The notes: generated by a model not told the origin, from the letters alone. Counted from the first letter of the stretch, positions 1 through 5,089 are shown. The stretch is 5,089 nt of DNA from an uncultured Oscillospiraceae bacterium (GCA_934561725.1 CAKTGW010000107.1:1-5089), one strand, 5' to 3'. A program made the numbers and translations.

Positions 1-555
1 GGCTTTTTGTGTGTTATCCTGTCGGATGGCATGGGCAGCGTGCCGCAGGCGGCCAGAGACAGTATCGATACGGTCCATATTCTTGAGGGCTTTCTGCGGT
101 CCGGCGTGGCGCCGGAGACGGCAATGAAGATGCTCAACTCTGTTGTCCTTCTGCGCTCGGCGGATTACTGGGGATATGCCACAGTGGATCTGATGTGCAT
201 TGATCTGTTTACGGGAGAGACGACTTTTTATAAATATGGGGCGGCTCCCTCCTATGTCTGGAGCGGCAGAAGCGTCCGCCGCATTCGCGGAGAGAGTCTG
301 GCTCCGGGATTTTGCGTTGGCGAGGCAAGCGAACCGGATGTAGTGCGCATGAAGCTGAAGCCGGGTTCTAGAGCGCTGATCGTATCTGACGGCGTTTTGG
401 GGGACAGCGACCGCTGGCTGCGGGATCTGCTGGCCCGTGAGCAGGTGCCGGATGCCCGGACGTTGGCCCGTGAGGCGCTGCAGAGCGCAATGAAGGACCA
501 TGGCAGCAGCGACGACATGACCGTTTTGGTCACATATGTTCAGGAAAGGGCGTGA
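1..555 (+). CDS. spoIIE: SpoIIE-type serine phosphatase, C-terminal PP2C domain (5' partial)
   Basis: The frame is open from base 1, so the true start lies upstream; the TTG at position 7 is internal. The 184 visible residues are a PP2C/SpoIIE phosphatase domain. Counting from base 1, they show LSDGMGS with Asp9, ATVDL near 61-65, the SpoIIE hallmark GAAPS at 80-84, a second SDGV with Asp130, and the closing DDMTV with Asp171/Asp172. These aspartates are the expected Mn/Mg ligands of the family. In Bacillus and Clostridium, SpoIIE sits in the forespore septum and dephosphorylates the anti-anti-sigma factor SpoIIAA, releasing sigma F. The N-terminal membrane segments that would confirm SpoIIE proper are outside the window, so another SpoIIE-domain phosphatase is possible. 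The first motif reads GSV where GSG is more usual. The TGA stop is at 553-555. Confidence 0.82.
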   Translation, partial: GFLCVILSDGMGSVPQAARDSIDTVHILEGFLRSGVAPETAMKMLNSVVLLRSADYWGYATVDLMCIDLFTGETTFYKYGAAPSYVWSGRSVRRIRGESLAPGFCVGEASEPDVVRMKLKPGSRALIVSDGVLGDSDRWLRDLLAREQVPDARTLAREALQSAMKDHGSSDDMTVLVTYVQERA

Positions 556-662
556 GGCTATGGTGCGCGACAGCTTTATACGTGCATTTTTCAGGCAGAT
601 AAAATATATTCTGGGGAATAAAGGAGCCTCCGGGCGGTTAAAATTGGAACGAGACCAGCCGC

Positions 663-670
663 AGGGAGGA
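663..670 (+). promoter_or_regulatory. Strong ribosome binding site deciding the start at 677
   Basis: AGGGAGGA is a near-complete match to the anti-Shine-Dalgarno, about 7 bases before the ATG at 677. It favours this start over the in-frame upstream ATGs at 536 and 560. Confidence 0.75.
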
Positions 671-676
671 AGAGAG

Positions 677-952
677 ATGATAAAAGGGCTTTCAAAGCGC
701 GTTATTGTAGTAAAAAGTCCGGATCCGGCGTTGTTTGAAGAGGCCATCTTCATCATCCGGGAAGATGTGTTCCGGCGAAGAAATGCGCCGGATGTGATAA
801 AAGAGGCTCAGCGGGCGGCAAATATATACTTGAGAAAGACGCAGCAGTCGCCGTTGGGCCTGGCAGCCAGACTGTCACCACCTGCATATCTGGCCGCAGG
901 AGCCGCTGCTGCCGGCATAGCATGGCTGGCGGTCTACCTTGTGGGAATCTGA
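677..952 (+). CDS. Small conserved-type protein with C-terminal membrane helix, function unknown
   Basis: This encodes a 91-residue protein. I chose the ATG at 677 because a very strong Shine-Dalgarno (AGGGAGGA, 663-670) lies about 7 bases upstream and the first residues, MIKGLSKRVIVVKSPDP, look like a natural N-terminus. The same frame is open upstream to ATGs at 536 and 560, but that stretch has codon use unlike its neighbours (AGA, CGA, TTA, ATA). Residues 1-60 are a charged, probably soluble segment with KSPDPALFEEAIFIIREDV and a likely helix EAQRAANIYLR. Residues 67-91 form an Ala/Leu/Val-rich transmembrane segment ending the protein at VGI, suggesting a tail-anchored topology. It resembles, from memory, small clostridial proteins sometimes misnamed 'translation initiation factor 2'; nothing here supports a role in initiation. 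Its position after spoIIE is suggestive only. Confidence 0.75.
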   Translation: MIKGLSKRVIVVKSPDPALFEEAIFIIREDVFRRRNAPDVIKEAQRAANIYLRKTQQSPLGLAARLSPPAYLAAGAAAAGIAWLAVYLVGI

Positions 953-966
953 CAAATGAATTGGTT

Positions 967-995
967 TTGAACCGCCCGCCGAGCTGTGGTATGAT
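967..995 (+). promoter_or_regulatory. Putative sigma-A promoter (P1) upstream of the deaminase operon
   Basis: The -35 box TTGAAC (967-972, 4/6 matches) is followed by a 17-base GC-rich spacer and the -10 box TATGAT (990-995, 5/6 matches). Ideal spacing and the switch from coding to intergenic sequence support it. The predicted start, near 1002, lies directly in front of the hairpin at 1005-1021, so transcripts from here would begin with that hairpin. Recognised by eye only. Confidence 0.5.
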
Positions 996-1004
996 GCCCA
1001 TTAT

Positions 1005-1037
1005 ATCCCGTCCGGCGGGATTTTGTTGTCATTTTTT
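1005..1037 (+). terminator. Intrinsic-terminator-like hairpin with U-rich tail
   Basis: ATCCCG (1005-1010) pairs perfectly with CGGGAT (1016-1021) around the five-base loop TCCGG. The T-rich stretch 1021-1037 follows, with runs of four and six T. It would end transcripts from the spoIIE side. The stem is only 6 bp and the T tract is interrupted by GTTGTCA, so efficiency is uncertain. It could instead be a 5' hairpin on transcripts starting at P1. Confidence 0.55.
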
Positions 1038-1065
1038 GTTGTAATCATTCCGTGAAAGTGATAAT
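1036..1065 (+). promoter_or_regulatory. Putative second promoter (P2) for the mtaD-ahcY unit
   Basis: TTGTTG (1036-1041) is followed by an 18-base spacer and GATAAT (1060-1065, 5/6 to TATAAT) in an AT-rich stretch just downstream of the terminator-like hairpin. The start site would fall near 1072, leaving a leader of about 36 bases before the ATG at 1108. The -35 box is weak; recognised by eye only. Confidence 0.4.
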
Positions 1066-1094
1066 ATTGTATAAGATTGTATATGAATGGATTT

Positions 1095-1100
1095 AAGGAG
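1095..1100 (+). promoter_or_regulatory. Ribosome binding site deciding the deaminase start
   Basis: AAGGAG lies 7 bases before the ATG at 1108. The in-frame ATG at 1087 lies upstream of this site and has no comparable motif of its own, so 1108 is the better start. Confidence 0.75.
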
Positions 1101-1107
1101 CCGATCA

Positions 1108-2412
1108 ATGAGGACTCAGCTTAAAAATATTCTGGCTATTCTGCCGGAGGGAGCCAGAAGGTGCTCTTTGTATATTGATGGAGATACCATTGCCGCAGTG
1201 GATGAAATGCCGGCAGATTTTGTGCCGGATAAGGTCATTGACGGGCAGGAAAAATTGGCTGTTCCCGGTTTTGTGAATGCGCACACCCACAATTATATGA
1301 CACTGATGCGCGGCTATGCCGATGATCTGAGCTTTAACGACTGGCTGTTTGGCCGGATCATGCCCATGGAAGAGCAGATCTCTCCGGAGGATGCTTACTG
1401 GAGCTGTATGCTGGCCGCAATGGAGATGATCCGTTCCGGAACCACCACTTATCTGGATATGCACATGTTCCCGGATGTGACGGTACGTGCAGCACTGGAC
1501 AGCGGTATGCGCGCTGTGATCTCACGGGGGCTTTCCGGTGGAGAGAACGATAAAGAGTGTGGTGCACGGCGTATCCGTGAGGCCCGGGATGAAATAGAAG
1601 CGTATCAGGGGACGAACAGCCGCCTGCGCTTTATGCTGGCTCCTCATGCGGTCTATACCTGCGGAGAGGCATATCTCCGAGAAATCTCCGAGCTGGCCGG
1701 GGAACTGAAGCTGGGGATCCATACGCATCTGGCGGAGACGGACACAGAGGTGCGTACCTGCTATGAGCAGTATGGCTGCTCTCCTGTGGAGCTGTATGAC
1801 CGTTTTGGTCTGCTGAAGAGCAATACGGTGGCGGCACACTGCGTGCGCCTGAGTGTGAATGATATCAATATCCTGCGCTACAGGAATGTGAGCGCGGCGA
1901 TCAATACCGGCAGCAATTTAAAGTTGGGCAACGGCACGCCGCCCATTGCCTCGCTCAAACGCCATGGTGTAAATCTCTGCTTTGGCACAGACAGCGCCGC
2001 CAGCAACAACAGTCTGAGCATACTCAGAGAGATGCAGCTTTTCTCTCTGGTGCACAAGGGTGTGAGCAAGGATCCGACTATGGCTCCGGCGGCCGAATGC
2101 TTTGATATGGCCACAAAAAACGGCGCTCTTGCTCTGGGCTTGGGCGGGATCACCGGTCAGCTGAAGCCGGGGATGAAGGCGGATATTGCCATCTTTGATG
2201 TAACGGAGCCGGGACGGCTTCCGCTCCATGATCCCAAAGCTCTGCTTTGCTATGCAAGTGCGGGCTGGAGCGCGGAAACCGTACTGATCGATGGTGTGGC
2301 TGTGCTGGAAAATGGGACATTTACTCTGTTTGATGAGGATAAGATCCGTGCAGAGGTGGCCGCCAGCTGCAAAAGACTTGGAATTGAGGAGAATACAGAC
2401 AGAAATGTATGA
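1108..2412 (+). CDS. mtaD: 5'-methylthioadenosine / S-adenosylhomocysteine deaminase-family amidohydrolase
   Basis: This is a 434-residue metal-dependent hydrolase of the amidohydrolase superfamily, the usual length for the MTA/SAH deaminase group. All expected metal and catalytic residues are visible: His59 and His61 in NAHTHNYMTLMRG, His207 and Glu210 in HTHLAE, His244 in AAHC, and Asp295 in FGTDSAASNN. The enzyme should replace the 6-amino group of an adenosine derivative by oxygen, giving for example S-inosylhomocysteine plus ammonia from SAH; it is cytosolic. The start at 1108 is set by AAGGAG at 1095-1100. The 3' end overlaps the downstream SAH hydrolase gene by 8 bases, which strongly favours SAH as the natural substrate. 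5'-deoxyadenosine (DadD-like) or methylthioadenosine are alternatives the sequence alone cannot exclude. One deviation: residues 264-270 read AINTGSN, where relatives usually have AHNPxSN. Confidence 0.85.
   Translation: MRTQLKNILAILPEGARRCSLYIDGDTIAAVDEMPADFVPDKVIDGQEKLAVPGFVNAHTHNYMTLMRGYADDLSFNDWLFGRIMPMEEQISPEDAYWSCMLAAMEMIRSGTTTYLDMHMFPDVTVRAALDSGMRAVISRGLSGGENDKECGARRIREARDEIEAYQGTNSRLRFMLAPHAVYTCGEAYLREISELAGELKLGIHTHLAETDTEVRTCYEQYGCSPVELYDRFGLLKSNTVAAHCVRLSVNDINILRYRNVSAAINTGSNLKLGNGTPPIASLKRHGVNLCFGTDSAASNNSLSILREMQLFSLVHKGVSKDPTMAPAAECFDMATKNGALALGLGGITGQLKPGMKADIAIFDVTEPGRLPLHDPKALLCYASAGWSAETVLIDGVAVLENGTFTLFDEDKIRAEVAASCKRLGIEENTDRNV
2386..2391 (+). promoter_or_regulatory. Ribosome binding site of ahcY inside the end of mtaD
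   Basis: GAGGAG lies 13 bases before the ATG at 2405, within the last codons of the deaminase gene. The spacing is somewhat long, consistent with help from translational coupling. It marks 2405 as the start rather than the in-frame ATGs at 2291, 2312 and 2333, whose extension would encode deaminase-overlapping, family-unlike sequence. Confidence 0.6.
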
Positions 2413-3637
2413 AGTAAGAAATATTGATCTTGCCCCTTCCGGCGAGCGTAAAATACAGTGGGTATCCCGCAATATGCCCATACTGAGTAAAATTGCTGAA
2501 GAATTTAAGCAGACCCGGCCTTTTGAAGGACTGCGGGTGGCGCTGAGCGTGCATATGGAGGCAAAAACGGCCTATCTTTGCCGCGTTATGCAGATGGGCG
2601 GCGCGGAGATGCATGTTACCGGCTGCAATCCGCTGAGCACGCAGGATGATGTTGCCGCGGCGGTTGCTGCCGGCGGGATCGATGTCCATGCCTGGCATGG
2701 TGCCACAGAGGAAGAGTATACCAGCCATTTGTGTGCTGTGCTGGAGTGCCATCCCAATATCATTATTGATGATGGCGGCGATCTGGTCAACCTGATGCAT
2801 ACCCGTTATCGTGATCTGATTCCGGAAGTAATCGGCGGATGTGAGGAGACTACTACGGGTATTCACCGTCTGCGGACTATGGCTGCTGCCGGTGAGCTGA
2901 TGTTCCCCATGGTCATGGTCAACGAGGCTGACTGCAAGCATCTGTTCGACAACCGCTACGGTACCGGACAGAGCGTATGGGACGGCATCAACCGCACGAC
3001 CAATCTGATCGTAGCTGGCAAAAATGTTGTGGTTGCAGGCTATGGCTGGTGCGGCAAGGGCGTTTCCATGCGGGCAAAGGGCATGGGCGGCCGCGTGATC
3101 GTCACGGAGGTGGACCCTGTTCGTGCCATTGAGGCAGTTATGGATGGCTTTGAGGTCATGACCATGGAGCAGGCTGCACCGCTGGGAGATATTTTTGTAT
3201 GTGTGACCGGTTGCCGGGATGTATTGACCGAGCGGCATTTCGGCTTGATGCGAGACGGCGCTATTTTGTCCAATGCCGGCCACTTTAATGTCGAGATCAA
3301 TCTGGACGAGCTGGCGGCTATGGCCAAAAGCCAGTATGAGGCACGCAGCAATATTACGGGCTATGTACTTCCCAGCGGAAAAACGCTGTTTGTACTGGCT
3401 GAGGGGCGTTTGGTCAATTTGGCTTCCGGCGACGGACATCCGGCAGAGATCATGGACATGAGCTTTGCGATACAGGCGCGCAGTGCAGAGTATCTGGCCA
3501 AGAACCGCGGACTGGCACCTGGCGTTGTGCCCGTACCCAGAGAGATCGACCGGGCAGTGGCTTTTACAAAGCTGGAGACTATGGGCGTTTCCATTGACAG
3601 CCTGAATGATATGCAGAAGGAGTATCTGGGTATCTGA
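2405..3637 (+). CDS. ahcY: Adenosylhomocysteinase, short archaeal/Thermotoga type (possible S-inosylhomocysteine hydrolase)
   Basis: This 410-residue NAD-dependent hydrolase splits S-adenosylhomocysteine (or its inosyl form) into nucleoside and homocysteine. Family residues are clear: His50 in SVHMEAKTAYL, GCNPLSTQDD (73-82), Asp123 in DDGGDL, Glu148 in EETTTG, Lys178, Asp182 and Asn183 in CKHLFDNRYGTGQS, the NAD-binding GYGWCGKG (212-219) with Glu235 in TEVDP, and AGHF with His293. Human Cys195 is replaced by Thr187. The C-terminal tail ends at EYLGI and lacks the KPDHYRY extension that reaches the neighbouring subunit's NAD in human-type enzymes. The protein is also shorter than many bacterial forms, both as in archaeal and Thermotoga enzymes. 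Lys54 stands where human has Glu59, which contacts the adenine amino group. The start overlaps mtaD by 8 bases (ATGTATGA), indicating translational coupling. Confidence 0.93.
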   Translation: MYEVRNIDLAPSGERKIQWVSRNMPILSKIAEEFKQTRPFEGLRVALSVHMEAKTAYLCRVMQMGGAEMHVTGCNPLSTQDDVAAAVAAGGIDVHAWHGATEEEYTSHLCAVLECHPNIIIDDGGDLVNLMHTRYRDLIPEVIGGCEETTTGIHRLRTMAAAGELMFPMVMVNEADCKHLFDNRYGTGQSVWDGINRTTNLIVAGKNVVVAGYGWCGKGVSMRAKGMGGRVIVTEVDPVRAIEAVMDGFEVMTMEQAAPLGDIFVCVTGCRDVLTERHFGLMRDGAILSNAGHFNVEINLDELAAMAKSQYEARSNITGYVLPSGKTLFVLAEGRLVNLASGDGHPAEIMDMSFAIQARSAEYLAKNRGLAPGVVPVPREIDRAVAFTKLETMGVSIDSLNDMQKEYLGI

Positions 3638-3657
3638 AGCGTATTAAATAGATAAAT

Positions 3658-3664
3658 GGGGTGA
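3658..3664 (+). promoter_or_regulatory. Ribosome binding site of mgtE
   Basis: GGGGTGA precedes the ATG at 3669 by 4 bases and is part of the purine-rich run GGGGTGAGGG (3658-3667). A second in-frame ATG at 3678 sits at an equally acceptable distance from GAGGG (3663-3667), so the first three residues of MgtE are uncertain. Confidence 0.55.
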
Positions 3665-3668
3665 GGGC

Positions 3669-4058
3669 ATGGACAATATGGACTATGAGGCAGTTCGGGA
3701 TGAACTGTTTGAGCTGCTGGATAACCGGCGAATGAAGCAGCTCCAGCAGACGCTGGAGGAGATGAATCCGTTCGACGTAGCGGAATTTCTTACAGAGCTG
3801 GACGATCAGCGCATGGCCATGGTGTTCCGGGTCCTCACAAAAAGTCAGGCGGCAGAGGTCTTTGCCAATCTGGATGTGGAGGAACAGGAATATATTATCA
3901 ACTCCATTACAGATGCCGAATTGGGCGGGATCATTGAAGAACTGTATGTGGATGATGCCGTTGACCTGATGGAAGAGCTGCCCGCCAACGTGGTCAAGCG
4001 TGTCATGCGCACGGCACCCAGCGAGACGCGCAATCTGATCAACCAGTATCTGCGCTAA
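3669..4058 (+). CDS. mgtE: MgtE N-terminal regulatory domain (fragment ending at the premature stop)
   Basis: These 129 residues are the cytosolic MgtE N domain, an acidic helical superhelix that binds Mg2+ and helps close the channel when intracellular Mg2+ is high. Visible landmarks are EEMNPFDVAEFLTEL (30-44), corresponding to the family's HPADxAELLE repeat, and LYVDDAVDLMEELPAN (92-107). There is no transmembrane segment. If translation stops at 4056-4058, the product would be a free soluble N domain with no channel. Start 3669 has GGGGTGA upstream; 3678 is the alternative. Antisense frames across the region are shadows. Confidence 0.8.
   Translation: MDNMDYEAVRDELFELLDNRRMKQLQQTLEEMNPFDVAEFLTELDDQRMAMVFRVLTKSQAAEVFANLDVEEQEYIINSITDAELGGIIEELYVDDAVDLMEELPANVVKRVMRTAPSETRNLINQYLR
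4056..4058 (+). other. In-frame TAA at a normally Tyr codon of mgtE
   Basis: The frame set by the ATG at 3669 reads TAT CTG CGC TAA CCG GAG AAT. The frame then stays open for 323 sense codons to the TGA at 5028-5030. TAA is one substitution from either Tyr codon (TAT, TAC). Confidence 0.85.
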
Positions 4059-4082
4059 CCGGAGAATTCCGCCGGCAGTATC

Positions 4083-5030
4083 ATGACGGCAGAGTTCATT
4101 GACCTGAAAAAATACATGAATGTGCGGGAATCTCTGGCCCGTATCCGGCGGATCGGTGCAGACAAGGAGATCATCTATATCTGCTATGTCACCTCGGCCG
4201 ACCGGCATCTGGAGGGAGTTGTCACGGTCAAGGATCTGCTTTTGGCCGATGATGAAGACGTGATAGAGAATATCATGGACACAAATATCATTTATGTCCA
4301 TACTACAGATGACCAGGAAGAAGTGTCTGAGATGTTCTCGGACTACGATATGCTGGCTATGCCCGTGGTGGATAAGGAAGGCCGGCTGGTTGGTATCGTC
4401 ACCGTTGATGACGTTATCGATGTTATGGAGCAGGAAGCCACTGAGGACTTCGAAAAAATGGCGGCTATCCTTCCTTCTGAGAAGCCCTATCTCAAAATCA
4501 GCACAATGACCTTCGTAAAAAACCGTATCCCCTGGCTGATGATCCTGATGCTGTCCAGTACACTGAGCGGCATTATTCTGGATCTGTATGAGAATGTATA
4601 TGTTACCATTCCGCTTTTGGTCACGCTTATGCCTATGCTGACCGGTACAGGCGGTAATGCCGGCTCTCAGGCGGCAACACTGGTGATCCGCGGAATGGCG
4701 GTGGGAGAAATTGAGCCCTCGGATATTTTGAGGGTGATCTGGAAGGAAATGCGCGTGGCAGCGGTCTGCGGCCTGATCCTTGCGGTACTCAACTATTTCC
4801 GGATTATCATCATGTACCCGGGAGAAAATATGGTCGCCCTTGTCACCTGCATTGCCCTGTTTTTCACCATTATTCTGGCAAAAACTCTGGGCGGTACGCT
4901 GCCTATTCTGGCCAAGGTCTGCCACCTTGACCCGGCCTTGATGGCATCGCCCCTGATTTCCACGTTGGTGGACGTTGTAGCATTGACGGTATATTTCTCT
5001 ATTTCCGCTTATGTATTCGGTATTGCCTGA
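4083..5030 (+). CDS. mgtE: MgtE CBS pair and transmembrane channel domain
   Basis: This 315-residue part carries everything but the N domain. Two CBS domains (about 1-55 and 64-120, with EGVVTVKDLL and VGIVTVDDVIDVMEQEA) sense Mg2+. A linker/plug helix (about 120-145) follows, then five membrane segments near 149-168, 175-200, 222-245, 249-272 and 285-313. The signature GTGGNAGSQAATLVIRG (188-204) and the pore aspartate are present. Asp297 in STLVD is 18 residues from the end, matching Asp432 of the 450-residue Thermus thermophilus MgtE, an ion-binding residue. Independent translation would need re-initiation at the ATG 24 bases after the stop. The nearest SD-like GGAG (4061-4064) is 18 bases away, too far to be convincing, and this ATG is simply the conserved Met of the SIMT motif. 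Inner-membrane Mg2+ uptake is the expected role. Confidence 0.85.
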   Translation: MTAEFIDLKKYMNVRESLARIRRIGADKEIIYICYVTSADRHLEGVVTVKDLLLADDEDVIENIMDTNIIYVHTTDDQEEVSEMFSDYDMLAMPVVDKEGRLVGIVTVDDVIDVMEQEATEDFEKMAAILPSEKPYLKISTMTFVKNRIPWLMILMLSSTLSGIILDLYENVYVTIPLLVTLMPMLTGTGGNAGSQAATLVIRGMAVGEIEPSDILRVIWKEMRVAAVCGLILAVLNYFRIIIMYPGENMVALVTCIALFFTIILAKTLGGTLPILAKVCHLDPALMASPLISTLVDVVALTVYFSISAYVFGIA

Positions 5031-5042
5031 ACGATTCAGACA

Positions 5043-5048
5043 AAGGAG
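5043..5048 (+). promoter_or_regulatory. Ribosome binding site of the gene at the right edge
   Basis: AAGGAG lies 9 bases before the ATG at 5058. Only 27 bases separate that ATG from the mgtE stop and no terminator is visible, so the next gene is probably in the same operon. Confidence 0.65.
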
Positions 5049-5057
5049 TTTGATGAT

Positions 5058-5089
5058 ATGAAAGAGATCAAGCGTTCTGAGCGGATCGC
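5058..5089 (+). CDS. Start of a further gene (3' partial), possibly a PurR-like regulator
   Basis: Only ten complete codons are visible, reading MKEIKRSERI, preceded by a good AAGGAG. This opening resembles the N-terminus of clostridial pur operon repressors (basic residues, then RxERI, leading into a winged helix), and a purine regulator would fit beside purine-nucleoside enzymes. With so few residues the functional suggestion is a guess; the existence of a gene start is better supported. Confidence 0.5.
   Translation, partial: MKEIKRSERI

Larger units (their letters stand above)
3669..5030 (+). pseudogene. mgtE: mgtE reading frame interrupted by one in-frame TAA stop
   Basis: The whole stretch is a single continuous reading frame of 454 codons including the final stop, the normal length for an MgtE magnesium channel (about 450 residues). 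It is broken only by TAA at codon 130 (4056-4058). The codons after the stop, before the next ATG, read PENSAGSI. This joins the preceding NQYLR to give the family's inter-domain segment, usually LxYPEDSAGSIM, with the stop at the Tyr position. No frameshift is present and both halves keep their conserved residues. It may be a recent pseudogene, a split gene with re-initiation, a read-through stop or a sequencing error. Being 31 bases behind ahcY without a terminator, it is probably in the same transcript. Confidence 0.75.

Noticed and set aside
536..676. Longer version of the small protein starting at ATG 536 or 560
   Set aside because: The 536 start lies inside spoIIE. The stretch to 676 uses rare codons unlike its neighbours, and a near-perfect Shine-Dalgarno marks 677. 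A start at 560 cannot be fully excluded.
556..676. Sporulation or housekeeping promoter in the AT-rich stretch near 595-610
   Set aside because: TAAAAT and TATATT could serve as -10 boxes, but no acceptable -35 box occurs at 16-18 bases upstream and no sporulation sigma consensus was clear.
953..1107. SAM, SAH or other riboswitch ahead of the SAH-salvage operon
   Set aside because: I could not find the stems or conserved cores of known SAM or SAH riboswitches; only the short hairpin and promoter-like boxes are visible.
2291..2404. Upstream extension of ahcY from ATG 2291
   Set aside because: The 38 extra residues fall inside mtaD in another frame and do not resemble an SAH hydrolase N-terminus. 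MYEVRNIDLA at 2405 does, and it has GAGGAG upstream.
1918..2481. Minus-strand open frame of 187 codons spanning the mtaD/ahcY overlap
   Set aside because: Antisense to two well-supported genes, with no recognisable protein features.
2321..3439. Minus-strand open frame of 372 codons opposite ahcY
   Set aside because: The plus strand encodes an unmistakable SAH hydrolase. The reverse translation shows no family motif and runs across the mtaD/ahcY junction.
3579..4925. Minus-strand open frame of 448 codons opposite mgtE
   Set aside because: It is a shadow of mgtE. The translation is rich in His, Gln and Asp without recognisable domains, while the plus strand carries clear MgtE motifs.
4083..5030. 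The second MgtE part as a naturally separate CBS-membrane protein gene
   Set aside because: It is in the same frame as the first part, the codons between them encode conserved MgtE sequence, and its ATG has no well-placed ribosome binding site.

Overview
The window looks like a piece of a spore-forming Clostridia chromosome, probably of Oscillospiraceae/Eubacteriales type. Three things suggest this: a SpoIIE-type sporulation phosphatase, strong AGGAGG-like ribosome binding sites, and moderately GC-rich, CTG-favouring coding sequence. All supported genes lie on the plus strand. This taxonomic reading is inferred from gene content; no search was run.

Layout. Positions 1-555 hold the C-terminal PP2C phosphatase domain of a SpoIIE-like protein, cut by the window edge. 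A 121-base gap follows, then a 91-residue conserved-looking small protein with a C-terminal membrane segment (677-952). The 155-base intergenic region 953-1107 carries a good sigma-A-type promoter, a terminator-like hairpin with a U-rich tail, and a second weaker promoter. It separates the sporulation-side genes from a second transcription unit. That unit contains an amidohydrolase of the 5'-methylthioadenosine/S-adenosylhomocysteine (SAH) deaminase family (1108-2412). Overlapping it by 8 bases is an archaeal/Thermotoga-type adenosylhomocysteinase (2405-3637). A full-length MgtE magnesium channel reading frame (3669-5030) comes next, interrupted by one in-frame TAA at 4056-4058. The window ends at the first codons of another gene (5058-5089).

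How the genes may work together. The two overlapping enzymes both act on SAH, the inhibitory by-product of SAM-dependent methylation. The hydrolase has Lys54 where canonical SAH hydrolases carry Glu or Gln contacting the adenine amino group. A deaminase is translationally coupled upstream. Together these suggest an S-inosylhomocysteine route (SAH deaminated first, then hydrolysed to inosine and homocysteine), as described for Methanocaldococcus jannaschii. This is an inference. MgtE is probably co-transcribed, as only 31 bases separate it from ahcY with no Mg-riboswitch or terminator between.

The most striking anomaly is the mgtE stop codon. The frame is intact on both sides, the combined length is normal for the family, and the stop replaces a position that is usually Tyr, one substitution away. 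It is a point nonsense change, or a sequencing error, not a frameshift or a natural gene boundary. I found no mobile elements, tRNAs, rRNAs or CRISPR arrays.
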